A stretch of 64,000 nucleotides of DNA from Argentina anserina (Eukaryota; Streptophyta; Magnoliopsida; Rosales; Rosaceae). The position numbers and the translations under genes were made by a program. The notes beneath the pieces are model-generated. The model searched no databases and was not told the DNA's origin. It was given only the letters and a program-made list of their open reading frames with translations. Within the stretch, counting starts at the first letter, position 1, and each line of letters begins with the position of its first letter. Below are positions 34,343-47,406 of the stretch, piece by piece. Location: contig NC_065874.1 of assembly GCF_933775445.1 (NCBI RefSeq), positions 30,512,501 through 30,576,500 of the forward strand, given 5' to 3'.

Positions 34343-37116
34343 TTAATCTCCCTTCTGACGACCTTCTCTGGGCTTTGGAGGCACTTCATCATCAGGATGC
34401 CTTCTCAATCTCTCTCCTTCCCTCCTATCATGACTTGCTCGTGATTTTGGTTCTAATGCATCATGACTGGGTCGCCTCAATCTCTTTTCCTCCATCCTAT
34501 CACGATCTTCCCTCATGTCATGAGCTTCCAAATCATCACGTTTTCTTGGCCTCCTATCTACTCTTCTATCATAATTGGTCCTGACCTGATCTTCTCTAGA
34601 CTTGGGCTCAAATGCAGCATCATCACCATGCCTCCTATGTCTCTTATCTTCTCCAGACTCTGGCTTTGGTTCAAGTTCATCTTCACCTTGCCTTCTGGAT
34701 TTACTATCTTCCCTTCTATCATTATATTCTCTTCCCCTTGGCTGACGTTCATACTCTTCATGTCTTCTTGATCTCTTTTCTTCCCTCCTACCATAATCCT
34801 CTCTTCTTGGTTCCACATCCTCACCACGTCTTCTTGATGACCTCTTTTCTTCATCCAAGGCCCTCCTGTCTGGTACTTTCTTGAATTCATCATTAGTGCT
34901 CAAATCTTCTCGCACTCTAGGCTCTTGAACACGATTTGAGGGGATGGAACCATATCTTTTGTCACTCTTTCTCGGACCATCATAGTTGTCATGTCCCCGT
35001 TTCTTGTCCTCTGCACCCCATCCTGTGTTTGCAGCTCTCTAAGCACAAACAAAACAAATCATCCATAAGCACCTAAATATGTGGATAGATATCATCAATT
35101 TAAATTCATCAATCTGCATTAACTCAGATTATAACTCACTCCAAGCATGTTGTAAAACATTATAATTAGTAACATATAAGAATTAAGCTCAATATCCCCC
35201 AATGTCTACCTGTCAAAACCAACTCCCAAACAGAAAGCAGAAGAAGCTAAAGACAGAAAAAAGTAACAACCGCAACAAGCGGAATTCAATACTGACAATA
35301 AAATCCATGAATCATATCCAGAGGCAGGCACAGTGGGGGGTGAGTGGGGGCAGTTGCCCCCAGTGAACTTCTATTTTTGCTAAGCAACTTCATCTAAATC
35401 CCCAGTATTCGTTTGATTTTGCCCCCAGTCATGAAGCAAAAACATATATACTCACCTTATTGTGTAAGAATCTGGTAACCCAAAACAATCAAGCAAAGGA
35501 AAACATCCCAGGAGTTGGGTCTTGATGTTATTTGATCGATGGTTTCAGATTTATGCCTGCATAATGACTCTGGGTTTTTTGTCATTGGGTGACCAGTTTT
35601 GGTGAAACTTTTCTTATCTGGATTTCTTTTGCTGAGGAGAAATAATAAATGGGGAATTTAGAATTCTTTGATTTTCTGTAAAAGAAACAATAAGGCTTTT
35701 ATACGTTTGGTGTATGAAATTGTCTTGGTTATTTTTGGATGTTTGCTGGATTAATTGGGGGTCTTGTTGAATTTGAATTGATCAAATCGATAGTAGTTGT
35801 ATAATTAATTGAATTGAAAGCAAAAGTTTCGAAGTTGGAAAGGTTGCAATGTTGTTGTGTTTGGTTAGGATTGTAATGATTAGTGAAAATGAATTATAGA
35901 TTAACATTTAATTAGCTACAAATTACTGGAGGGAAAAGAAAATGGACAGTACCAGCTTCATAGGCTCCTTAGCCTCAATTCTTTTGCCCCCACTTACACA
36001 AAATTATGCGTCTGCCACTGATCATATCAATCCTCACAATCCAAACAACAATGTACCGAAAACATGGCTATAGCAACCTCACCTGTTCATTGTGAGAAAA
36101 TTTACACCCAGCTCCACGAGTACATACACCTCTCTGGAAATCACGGCAAACGCCTCGCTTCTCCTTCTCCTCTTCATCTCCCTCTTCGTTCTTCTTTCTC
36201 GGACCATCATAGTTGTCATGTCCCCATTTTTTGTCCTCAGCACCCCAACCTGTGTTTGCAGCTCTCTGAATCAAAACAAAACATAATAATCCATAAGCAC
36301 CTATATATGTTGATCAATATCAATTTATACTCATCAGTCTGCATAAAATCACCTTGCACTCACTCTAAGCATGTCAGTAAAACATACATAATGAGTATAA
36401 CACAGGAATCAAGCTCAATATTCCCTAATGTCTACCAGATACAAACTAACTCCTAAACAAAAATCAGAGCCTGAAATATACTAATATTGCATTCCATAAA
36501 CATCATTAAACATTGCATTTATAACATCCAAATCGTGCCGAAAAAGCCTCACCTGTTCATTGTGAGAAAACCTACACGCAGCCCCACGAGTACATTCCCC
36601 TCTCTGAAAAGCACGACAGACGCCGCGCTCCTCCCTCTTCCTCTGCTCCTCCTCCTCATCTTCCTCCTCTTTCTTCTTGTACTTATCCACATGATCAACC
36701 CTAATAGTCCTTCCACTCACTACAGCACCACCTAGATTATCCACCGCAAGATTCGTGCTCCTCTGATCCTCATACGCCACAAAAGCGAACCCTTTCGATT
36801 TCCCGGTGGCTTTATCGCGAACAAGATTCAAATCCACGACCTCGCCGTACCTGAAAAAACAAAGACAGTCATGATTAGAAATTGAAACGCGAAATTGAAT
36901 CGGCGGTGGAGTGAATTGAAACTAGGGTTAGGGTTTTACTTACTGGGCGAAAACGGCGAGGAGATCGCCTTCGGTGAGATCAAAGGAGAGGCCGCCGGCG
37001 TAGACGTAGGCGGAGTCTTTGTACTTGGCGTGCCATGAAGCGTTATCTGAAATCCCTAACTCGGCTTCTTTAGCGTTGATGCTCTGAATTCGCTTCACTT
37101 GGGTTAGTGGGTTCAT
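34343..37116 (-). CDS. RRM plus CCCH zinc-finger splicing protein (RBMX2/ZC3H25-like)
   Basis: Four exons (37116-36944, 36850-36553, 36265-36083, 35038-34343) join in frame to give 449 residues. MNPLTQVKRIQSINAKEAEL and the RRM that follows (RNP2 AYVYAGGL, RNP1 KGFAFVAY) match plant CCCH protein 25 and animal RBMX2/yeast Ist3, components of the activated spliceosome (RES complex). Two CCCH fingers of the form C-x7-C-x5-C-x3-H follow: CRAFQRGECTRGAACRFSH and CRDFQRGVCTRGAGCKFSH. The family normally has one. The C-terminus (exon 4) is an Arg/Glu/Asp-rich RS-like tail. Exon 3 (183 bp, phase 0) is a hybrid of exon 4's start and exon 2's end, explained by internal tandem duplication. It adds 61 residues without breaking the frame. 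An in-frame upstream Met at 37176 exists but is not conserved. Confidence 0.88.
35319..36020. mobile_element. non-autonomous hAT element in intron 3 of the RRM-CCCH gene
   Basis: An 8-bp duplication, ATCATATC (35311-35318 and 36021-36028), flanks ends CAGAGGCAGGCACA and, inverted, CAGTGGCAGACGCA. The CAGNGG start is typical of hAT. Both ends contain GTGGGGGCA/TGCCCCCA subterminal motifs. The 702-bp element has no transposase frame. Confidence 0.92.
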
Positions 37117-37196
37117 CGCTTCCTCCTCTTCGTCTCTCTCGCCCTCTCTCTTTTTAGTCTTTTCCCTCTTTCTCAAGTTGAAGTTGAACCCTTATT

Positions 37197-39082
37197 TATG
37201 CCTGGAAGAAAGAAAAGAGGGAAATGTATGGGCCGGGCGGGTCTCTTATTGGGCTGAGATACACCCGGCCCAAAATGGAAGTGATCTGTAGCCCAATCGT
37301 TGGCAGAATATTCGTATCTCGCATACAGATATGTCACACCATATTCATGAAAAGTTGAAAACGTACATAAACACTGCTATATAAACCTAGCTCCTGCTTC
37401 ATTCATCTTCATCAATCAATCTGACAATGATCTATTGTTGCGCGCACCACTTAAACTAGCTAGCTATCTCAATATTTTTTACCCACTGCAAAGATCGATG
37501 CTCAGTTCCTCACACCATATTCCTCACAGTTCTAGCTACCAGATAACATCCACAAGGCTCCCTTACTGGGAATGCTGATTGGTCTTATGCTTTCTACATT
37601 GATTTGCTGAAGCCGCTACGTGTCTATTTGGTGCAACAATGGCCGGAAAAAGCGTACGCTCTGCCCTAACAATCAACACTGTATATTCAAGGGGGCGTGC
37701 TCTTCGATCAGTTCTAGACGGCATGTGGCCGTCAAATTTCTCGGGCCAACATATCCAGTCTATAGGAAACCCAATTCCACCCAAGAGACGGCATACTAGC
37801 TTGTTGATGCTTCACGTACATATATATTCTGGTTGATTTTGTCAGCCGAAACAATCATCTGGAAACTCAATTATGGTCATCTTCTTGGCCAAGCTACATT
37901 GCTTTGTCCAACGTTTTTTTTTGGCGTTATGAATACAATACCCACGGCAGATGTTCATACAGCCGATTCAGATACGTACTCCACAAGCTCTGCAGCAGTC
38001 CTCCCTGCAAATACTACTATCGCTCCAGAAAACATATAGAACTACAGTATAGAAGATTGTGATATTGGAGAACTTAATTTTGTAGAAAATCTTGTTTTAC
38101 TAGTGGTCAAGCAATGGTTGTTATTACTAAAGGACAAGGAATATAAAGAAAGACTAAGTGAGTTATTTCTCACTGTTACTTATTTTTCTGTATTCCCTTC
38201 AAGATCAAGACTAATTTTGAGTGATCGTTACTTTCAGAAAGACTATCTTGTTGATGACACTCTTACTGACAATAATGAAAGCAGCAGTTAATTAGTGCAT
38301 CACCTAGCACACATATTCCTTCATCATCAAGCAAGTCACCTTAGTATGATCTGGATCAGACTAGCAAAAGTTTTGAATATGGACATATTTCAGTTTTCTT
38401 GACAACTTTAATTTCAATTTAATTTGTATCACAATACCTTTTTTTTTGTTTTTTTTTTCATATAGTTGTCTCTTATTATTGGGCACTTGGGCAGATGCCA
38501 CCATATACAGAGAATGGTTATCAATTTCTAATATAACAAAAAAAAAGTCATTTAAGCAACATAGCAACAGTCAATATACAATGGACACCCTCAGACCCTA
38601 ACTATGGAATTGAACAGTAGCAAGAGCGGGAAATGTAGAGACCACGCCCAATCATGTTTTGTCTAACTTTGAAGCAATGGGCCCATGACAGTAACATAAA
38701 GCCGATCACTGCATTTCTTTTTCTTCTCTCTCTTCTATAAACACAATGATGTCTTCACCAAACCAAACTCCCATAGGCCATAGACCCTCCAGTATAGTTT
38801 CTTTATTCCTTCTCCAACTTCTTTATTTCATTATCATTCTCCTGCTGGGTCAAAAGGATCAGGAATATACTCGTGCTGGGTCTTCTGGGCTATGCTTCTT
38901 CTCTGCAAATAGAATCAAACATTGCCCCATTTCTCTGATTCCTCCATAACTGCGCAGAAAGGACCCAGGTATGTGAACTTTTACTCACTCAAATCTGCTT
39001 GACTGCCCTTTTTTTTTTTTTACTTTCTACATTCAGAACTTGATCAGATTTCATTGAATTGATATAAAGGAGATGAACCACA
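37197..39082. other. intergenic region between divergent RRM-CCCH and villin genes
   Basis: The left end is presumably the promoter of the RRM-CCCH gene and the right end the villin 5' region. Short open frames at 37560-38040 match no family I know and overlap on both strands. Nothing is called. Confidence 0.5.
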
Positions 39083-42000
39083 ATGTCTCTTTCTGCTAAA
39101 GATATAGATCCAGCTTTCCAGGCTGCAGGAGCAACTCTGTATCCTTTTCAATGATTTTATTGTTATTGCAGCTTTGTAATGCAGTCCAAATGTTAGCAAA
39201 TATCAATATTTTCTTTAATTTCATGTCAATCAAAAACTATGATTTCAAGTTATAGCTGGATGGGGCAAGCTAGTGACCTTTGTAAGAAAAATCGGCTCAA
39301 CTAGTGGAAAGTTGGGAACTTTTCTGATACTCAATATGAATTGTTTGTCAGCATTCAGCAGAAGATAATTGGGAAATTTGTGATTAAATTTTTGGTCTAA
39401 AATGTTCCTAATGATATTTTTTTGATGTCTTTCTGCTGAAGAATCAAGATCGTTGCTTCTTCCTTATCCTTGTTATGTTAGTGGCTTGGAAATTTGGTGT
39501 ATTGAGAATGAAAAATTGGTTGCTGTCCCAAAAGCTTCACATGGGAGATTCTATTCTGGAAGTGCATATCTAGTCTTGAGCGTAAGTAATATACCACATC
39601 TTAAAAACAGACAAAAACTAAAGTTTGTTTCATTTTGGTTAAATGTAATTCATCTTAACGGGTTGCAACAGATCATCTGTGTTACCTAGTAAAGTTTAAT
39701 ATTACATATGAAATTAGATTAATTTTAGTCTTGTTTATCATGACAGACTATTTTGCCGAAAAGTGGTCCTCCTCAGCATGACATACACTATTGGACTGGA
39801 AAGAATGCAAATAAGGTTTCATTCTGTCTTCTTTTTTGGTCTGTAGCTGATTGTCATGCAAAATATTTTGTTACTCACTTGACTTCCAACAATACAGAAC
39901 AATCTGAGGCATGACCATTAGTAGAGCTAACGATTCGGAATCTCTAGGCAATTGTATCTTTTAGCATCAAAACTAAAGTTTTTATATCTGCCATATTGGC
40001 AGGTGGACTCAGCGTTGGCATCAGATAAGGCACTTGAACTTGATGCAGCCCTTGGGTCATGCACCGTGCAGTATATGGAACTTCAAGGCCGGGAAACCGG
40101 AAAGTTTTTGTCATATTTCAGACCCTGTATTATACCCATCGAAGGAGTATATACATCACAGAAAGGCCACTTAAAAAGAGAGACATATAAAGTCACCTTG
40201 TTAGCTTGCAAAGGGGACCATGTTGTTCATGTTAAAGAAGTAAGTTTACGCTTGAAATCAGTTGCTCAAGTAGTTATATTCTGGATCCTGTTATTAGTCT
40301 AATATGATATAAACTTGACAATAGTGTGTAACGAAAGTCTTTCAGTTCAATTTCTTTTAGATATATCAACTGAGTTTATAATAAACTGAAATCGTTGTAT
40401 TTGTCACTTTATCCTTTGAAGTACCTGAACAATTCTGTTAGTATCCCTGAACTATTTAATGAGCGTGTTAGTGTTTGTGGTCTGCATGAACATCAGGTGC
40501 CTTTTTCTCGTTCATCGTTGAACCACAATGATGTATTCATACTTGATACTGCCTCGAAAATTTTCCTCTTTAGTGGGTGCAACTCTAGCATACAAGAAAG
40601 AGCAAAAGCTGTGGAGGTTGTCCAGTACATTAAAGAGAACAAACACTGTGGAAATTGTGAAGTGGCAACTGTAGGTTCGAAATCTTGTGACTTCTCTCCT
40701 TTTCATTTATAGAAACCTTACAGCAATTATTAATTTTAAAGTGATGCAGAGGATGGAAAATTGGTTGGCGATCCTGATGTCGGTGAATTCTGGAGCTTAT
40801 TTGGCGGTTATGCTCCCATTCCCCAGGATTCACCTTCTCCTGTTCAGAAACAATCTGAAGCACCCTTGGTAAAACTTTCATGGTGAGCATGTCTAACTTT
40901 GGAAGTACACTTTAATTTCTTTACCTTTTCTCTTGCTCAGCATCTTGTTCAAGTGAATGAGATTGAGGTTGATAACAAGTAGAAATTTCCTTTCCCACTT
41001 TTTTAGTTTTTATTTCTTGATATGTTTTCTTATATTTTATTCTTCTATTTACAGGATAACTACTCGGGGTAAATTAAGTCCATGTCAAACTGATTCATTA
41101 ATTAAAGAAATGCTTGAGACGGACAAATGCTATATGCTGGACTGTGATTCAGAAATTTTTGTTTGGATGGGAAGGCATACCTCAGTTACAGAAAGAAAAA
41201 CATCAATCACGGCTACAGAAGTAAGAATCATTTTTTCTTTTACCACTGAGGTACTAGTTATGGAAATATTCTGCTTAAAACTTCAGTAGTATGGTTACAT
41301 GGGTGTAAATAACTTAGATCAAATGGAAACTTATAATTGAATCTTGTGACATAGACACAGGGCCATAGTCGTTGTTGTCTAGGTGGTAAATCAATTATTC
41401 CTTTGCAGGATTTCCTCAGAAACCAGGGCAGGTCAGCTGGTACACATGTGACTAATATTACTGAAGGGCTAGAAACTGCAAAGTTTAGGTCCTTTTTTTA
41501 TAATTGGCCTCAAACGGTGGAGCTGAAGCTGTATGAAGAAGGTCGAGATAAAGTAGCAGGTTTTAATTCTTTTACCAAATCCCAGCTTTGTAGCAAGTTG
41601 TGTAGCAGCATAAGCACCAATGCTGCAGTTATATTAGTACACCTTTGTCATTATAATTCTTGATAACATTACATTCCTTCCAGCAATGTTCAAGCAACAA
41701 GGTTATGAGGTGAAAGAACTTCCTGATGAAGAAGATATTCAGCCATTTATAGATTGCAGAGGCACACTGAAAGTAGCTCCCTCTTTGTAAAGTTATATAC
41801 TTGTAAATTTTATGTTAGTCTTGTGTTCCTTTATGTTAATGATATCTGTAACATTCCAGGTTTGGTGGGTAGATGGTGATAAATTGTCCCTTGTTCCAGC
41901 CTCTGAACAGAAAAAGCTCTTCAGTGGGGATTGCTACATTCTACAATATACATACCTTGGCAATGGAAGGGATGAGAATCTTTTTTATGCTTGGCTTGGT

Positions 42001-42528
42001 GGTGGGAGTGTAATGGTGAGTCGGTACCTTGACTCTTATGACCGGTATTTATACGTTCTTGTAGCTTTGAGTGATTTATTCATAGTTCTGTTTATGACTT
42101 CCTGGAGGGAAATGAAGAAAATAAAGATCAGATAACTATTTTTCCTTGGACAGATGTCTAAGTTCCTAGCTGTGTATTCAAATCAACTATTCAGCTTTTT
42201 GTAGCCTTTAGTGAATATCATCCTTCTTATAATATTATTTGTTTTGCATGCAGGAGGATAGAACCGACGTTATCTCCCACATGAATGTTATGGTTGAGTC
42301 AAGCAGGGGAAATCCGGTTGTGGTATGTTCTGTTAATATCGCCTGTTTGATACATAGTTTTCATGTTTATGTAGTTGATTGACTTCTTCATTTAACTGCA
42401 TCACTCATGCGAATTAGGTTTCCCTAACTCTTGTTTTCAGGCTAAAATTATGGAGAACAAGGAGCCATCTCAATTTTTTTCAATTTTACAGACGTTGATT
42501 GTTTTTAAGGTTTACACCTCTCTCTTCC

Positions 42529-42562
<34 letters not shown>

Positions 42563-45560
42563 TCTCCTTTCCTTTTTCTTATCAATTATCGGTTTTGTAT
42601 CTATCTTTTCAAAAAAAAATATTGGTTTTGTATCAAGTTAATTTAATGTCGACAGTGAGGTGATTTCTAGCTTTTCTTGTAGGGAGGTAGGAGTCAAAGA
42701 TACAAGAAGTTTGTGGCAGAAAAGGGTATTGCAGATGAAACTTATGATGAAAGCAAGACAGCTCTTTTTCGTGTTCAAGGGACCAGTCCTAACAACATGC
42801 AGGCCATCCAAGTTGATACAGTAAGCTTTAGTCTCTCTTCTGAGCGTTTATCTTATATAAATTTCTTGATTATGCCAGTTTGCTGATGTGTGATAGTTTT
42901 TAGCAATGAAAGTGTGTCTCTTTAGTGTTCGTCTGAATTTCAAATGCATGTATGATTACTGTTTCAGGTTTCCAGCTCTTTGAACTCTTCCTATTGTTAT
43001 ATCCTGCAAACTGGTACATCTGTTATCACTTGGATTGGGAATCTCTCATCAACCAGAGATCACGATCTTCTTGACAGAATGCTGGAGATAATAAATGTGA
43101 CTATTTCTTAAGCTTTTACTCTATAGCACAATCTCGATCTACTAAATATATTAAATATGGCATTTGCAGAAAATCAGTCTACCAAAACAAAATTGAGAGT
43201 AATTAGTGTTGCATGAAAGATCTGGTACTGCCTCTCTTTAATTAGCCTCCAATCCTAAATCATATTCTTACTACCATATTATTTTTCTTTGTGCTGATTA
43301 GCCAACATGGCAAGCCATATCAGTGAGGGAGGGGAGTGAATCTGATGTGTTCTGGAGTGCACTTGGTACAAAGGCAGATTATGCAAGAGGAAAGGAAATA
43401 AAAGGATACCTAGAAGATCCACATTTGTTTATGTTGGGTGGAACTGAAGGTAACAAAAAATTATAGTCTTTTAAATTTTCTCACGGAAGATAATGCAGCT
43501 TTTCCAAGTCATCATGCATGACTTTACTGGCTGTATAATTCTGTCTACTGATGAGTTTGCTCCTTTTGCATCTATATTGGAATTTCCCATTCAGGTGTTT
43601 TTAAGGTACAGTTTTACATTCATATGTGTAAGCATGCAGTTCATTTGGTTTTCAAAATCTAGTATAATTGATGTACCTTGTTGTAGAAATTTCAAATTTA
43701 ATGGTTCGGGTTAAGCAATTCTTAATTGATTAAGAATATCAAATTTTATGAATGATAGTTTTGAGTATACTTGTTTGAACTTATTGTTGATCTGAATCGA
43801 TCATTTATCAGGCGCAAGAGATTTACAATTTCACACAGGATGATTTAAATACTGAAGACGTGTTAGTCCTTGACTGCCACATAGAGATATATGTTTGGAT
43901 TGGAAGCCACTCAAATATTAAGTCAAAGCAACAAGCCCTTGCTCTTGGTCTGGTAAATACAACCACATCTCAACCTTTTAGTTCCTTGATTAACTGTTTC
44001 ACAGAAATACTATAAGGATAACAATCATCACAATATCTTGTTCTAGTGACCTAAAGGCTTGTAATCTCTTAATGCAAATATTCAATCTCTCTGGTCTCAT
44101 GTTTCCAATATTAGAGTAATACCTGATCTTTCCCCCCCCCCCCCCCCCAAAAAAAAAAAACACTGCCTTAAATTTGATGCTAAATTCTGTACTTTTATAT
44201 GCAAGTGCTTTTCATACTCGAATGTGTTGAACCATGTATTCTTCTTTACCAATAACTGTATATGCTTGCTTCAATCTGGCAGAAATTTCTTGAGACCGAT
44301 GTACTTGTGGAAGGCCTGTCATTAGAAGCTCCTATATATGTTGTTAGTGAAGGTCATGAACCACCATTTTTCACTCGTTTCTTTGAATGGGATTTCTCAA
44401 GGTCAAATGTAAGATCACCCCCCTTCATGAACATTTCATTATATTATGTTAAAGATCCTCCATTGCATGTTTATCAATCAAGTGAAGCTAAAATCCAGGA
44501 ACAGCCAAACATTTATAATTCATCTGTTGACTAAACATCTGCCTCTTTAGATGCATGGCAATTCATTTGAGCGGAAACTTGCAATTTTGAAAGGGAAATC
44601 ACAACGGTTGGAAGTAAGTGACTTCATGTTGTTTGTACAAATCTTTTGTACAACCATGTTTGAGTTTCAGCATAAATCTCTCCGCAAATCTAGTTTGTTT
44701 CTAAAGCACCTCTCTTTCAATATCTTCTCCATGTTATTGTAAACATTACTCATGAGTCTCTGTTGCATTACCAGGCGCCAACAAGAAACTCATGGAAAGC
44801 TCAGGCGACCCCTAATAGTGTGAGAAGCAAGTCCATGAGTTCCAATGGCCGGAGAAGAAGTTTTTCTTCAGCACCTGGTGTTTCATTTCCAATTGTAAAG
44901 TCCAGCTCAACTCCAATTGTCGGAAAACTCTTTAGAGGATCCTCTCTGAATGGTAGTCCAGGTAATACAAGCAATAAAAGCATGCAACAGTACTGCTAGT
45001 ATTATGTGCAATCAAACTCCTTTCATTAGTTTCACAACAATTTCGGCAATATCTTTGATCCCTCGAACCTTTTTTCAGATCACTACACATCTTGATACTT
45101 TCATTTCTTATATTTTAAGTACCTACCTCATCATCAGATCATTAATTTGAATAATTTCTTTTGGCAGATGGGTCATTCTTATCTGCAAGTCTCCCAGAGT
45201 CAGATGAAAAGGTATATAGTAATGGGGGTAACAATCAGGCTGATGGAAATGAGGATGACAAAATTATGTTAGTTTATCCATACGAACGATTAACTGTCAA
45301 TTCTAAAGACCCGGAAACCAGCATAGATGTAACCAAAAGAGAGGTAATGTCTGTTATGCATTCAGATTCCAGACACTAAATGCATTCTACATATCTATGT
45401 CATTTTAGTAAGCAATCACTAATCAGCTTCTGGTGGATAAATTCAGGCATATCTATCAGAAGAAGAGTTCAGAGTGAAATTTGGCATGACCAAACAAGAC
45501 TTTTACAAGCTTCCCAAGTGGAAACAAAACAAGCAAAAGATGGCACTTCATCTTTTCTAA
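39083..45560 (+). CDS. VLN1: villin-1, actin-bundling protein of the gelsolin/villin family
   Basis: I can join 23 exons with GT-AG borders to a clean 909-residue frame, the same length I recall for Arabidopsis VLN1. Exons: 39083-39138, 39482-39581, 39747-39815, 40003-40239, 40497-40674, 40750-40868, 40941-40978, 41055-41220, 41409-41559, 41684-41772, 41860-42015, 42254-42322, 42441-42509, 42683-42820, 42968-43096, 43302-43449, 43595-43605, 43812-43952, 44283-44408, 44551-44613, 44775-44961, 45168-45343, 45447-45560. Six gelsolin repeats are recognisable (GLEIWCIEN, HYWTGKNANK, KCYMLDCDSEIFVWMGR, FYAWLGGGS, CYILQTGTSVITWIGN, VLVLDCHIEIYVWIGSHS). A Ser-rich linker and a complete headpiece (AYLSEEEFRVKFGM, KLPKWKQNKQKMALHLF) follow. 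Villins bundle actin filaments in the cytosol; VLN1 of Arabidopsis bundles independently of calcium. Exon 17 is an 11-nt microexon. Confidence 0.93.
42533..42562 (+). repeat. (CT)n microsatellite in a villin intron
   Basis: About 15 CT units in intron 13. Confidence 0.85.
44132..44160 (+). repeat. poly-C followed by poly-A in a villin intron
   Basis: Seventeen C then twelve A in intron 18. The length is likely unstable or uncertain in assembly. Confidence 0.9.
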
Positions 45561-47406
45561 GAAAAGCTAGCTCCAGACCTCAACCAGATGCGACTTTATT
45601 TACAAATGTGGTGTCATTGTTGCACACTTTCCAATACATGTCTATACTTGTTGTTTTCGTAATCAAGTCATCATTCTATCAACCCTAGCAAGGTATGCTT
45701 CATTACTGATCCCTTGTTTTGGGGCTTTCTGGTGTTTTTAGAATCAAGTAACTTCTTCAGGACAGAAGAAGTCAGCAGTTGGTATCTTTGTTTCATAATT
45801 CAAGTGAGTTCGTACTCCATCAGTTTGTATAATTCAGGCGGATGTTCCAATGGTATGATAATACTTGTGCCTGATTGTATTCTTTTCTCTGTTTTGGTAC
45901 AGCTATAATGCTATATACAACTTAAGACTGACTGGTATCATCATTTGGACTACTCATATACGTTGAGGATGACATAATAACCAGAAGACGTTTTAGTCTG
46001 TAGGGTAGTTGTAGTGAAACATCATTTAGACATCACCTCCAAGTCTTCAACCTTGAAGAACAGGTTTTTAACGAGCGCAGACAATTACCTACCTCAATAT
46101 ACACAGCAGAATGGCTCGAATAATTCTAGGAACCAGTCTGCCGAACGCTAATGTATCTGTCCCTCAATGACAACTCAATTTCTTCTTGTAGTGGCAGATC
46201 AACTCCTTGCATTTGTCCTACTAACCCGCAAGAATCTAACCATTATAGAAAATTACAAATACATAAAATTAGTCTTACATGATATTTTTTTTATGGAGGC
46301 CGCACCGTTTCCTCAAAAGCTTTCTTAGCCTAGCGAATCCGTTCCACGAATTGACGAATATCCACTATATCAAATCAATGTAGCCATTAACATGCATTAT
46401 ACTAGCTGAAAAATATGAGCAGCTTTCATTTCGACAATAACATTGGATTCAAATGCCACGTACGAGAATTTCTCATCTAGTTCCATTGTATCTTGATAGT
46501 AAATTAGTAATTTTTTTATAGAAAATAGTGGCAGAAAAGGGCGGACCTAAGTATGTCAAAGGGCAAACTCAAGTCCACCTAGATTTGTGGGAGGCAAAAA
46601 ATAAACCAACTACCTGAACTTCAAAAACCCTAATTATAGCAGTATTATGCATATGTTCTTCAGTTTATTTTCCATAATTTGTACTAATTTATAGTCTTCT
46701 TAAATCATAAAAAAAAAAACCTTAGGAACTCCTCCTCTATTGAATTTGAGATTACAAATGAAACTTTATTAGTTTTCTAATTTGTCTTTGATGTCCAAAA
46801 TATCTGTTTACTTTTATATTTGAAGACTTTTAACTTTCAATCACATGAACTTCATACATATTATGTTCTAAAAAAAATTGCAAACAGCTAAAATTGTAGT
46901 CAACCCACGGTCAAATCCTAGGTCCAACCTGCACGAACATTAACGTGTATGAGTTTTTAGTTTTTCTTGAAAAAAGGAGTTTTTTTTTCTTATTGACCAA
47001 AAAAAGAGTATTAATTTTTCTTGACTAGTATTAATCCTGCCAAGGATATCTGGATCCTTTAATGCCACGTATGATTATCTCTCCTTTACTTCCACGCATG
47101 AGTGTTGGTCATTCTCCACTTCATTTCTCTGCCTGCTCTAATCTTAGATTCTTAGATAAAATCCAAAGAAAACGAATTCAAAACCTTCTCTCAATCAGTC
47201 TAACACTTCTTAAATTCGGCCGTTGAAACAAGAAACCAAAATAAATCACTGGTCAACAAAACCCTCCATCCATCTCAGATAAAAAAAAGGCCTCATCTTT
47301 ACTCTCCTACTCATTGATCCCATCTTCTTCAATCATCTTCAAAATTTCCATATTGATCTCTCAAACCAACATAAATCCTTTGGCCTTTTCTATCTGCGTC
47401 ACCGAC
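45561..47406. other. intergenic region between villin and the phospholipase gene
   Basis: AT-rich DNA. The last ~250 bp should hold the phospholipase promoter and 5' UTR. I see no gene, RNA or clear element. Confidence 0.5.

Noticed and set aside
34612..34884. Plus-strand open frames opposite the RRM-CCCH tail
   Set aside because: They are shadows of the Arg/Glu-rich coding sequence of exon 4 on the minus strand.
37563..38039. Small genes in the RRM-CCCH/villin intergenic region
   Set aside because: Short open frames occur on both strands with no family resemblance and no supporting splice or conservation signal.
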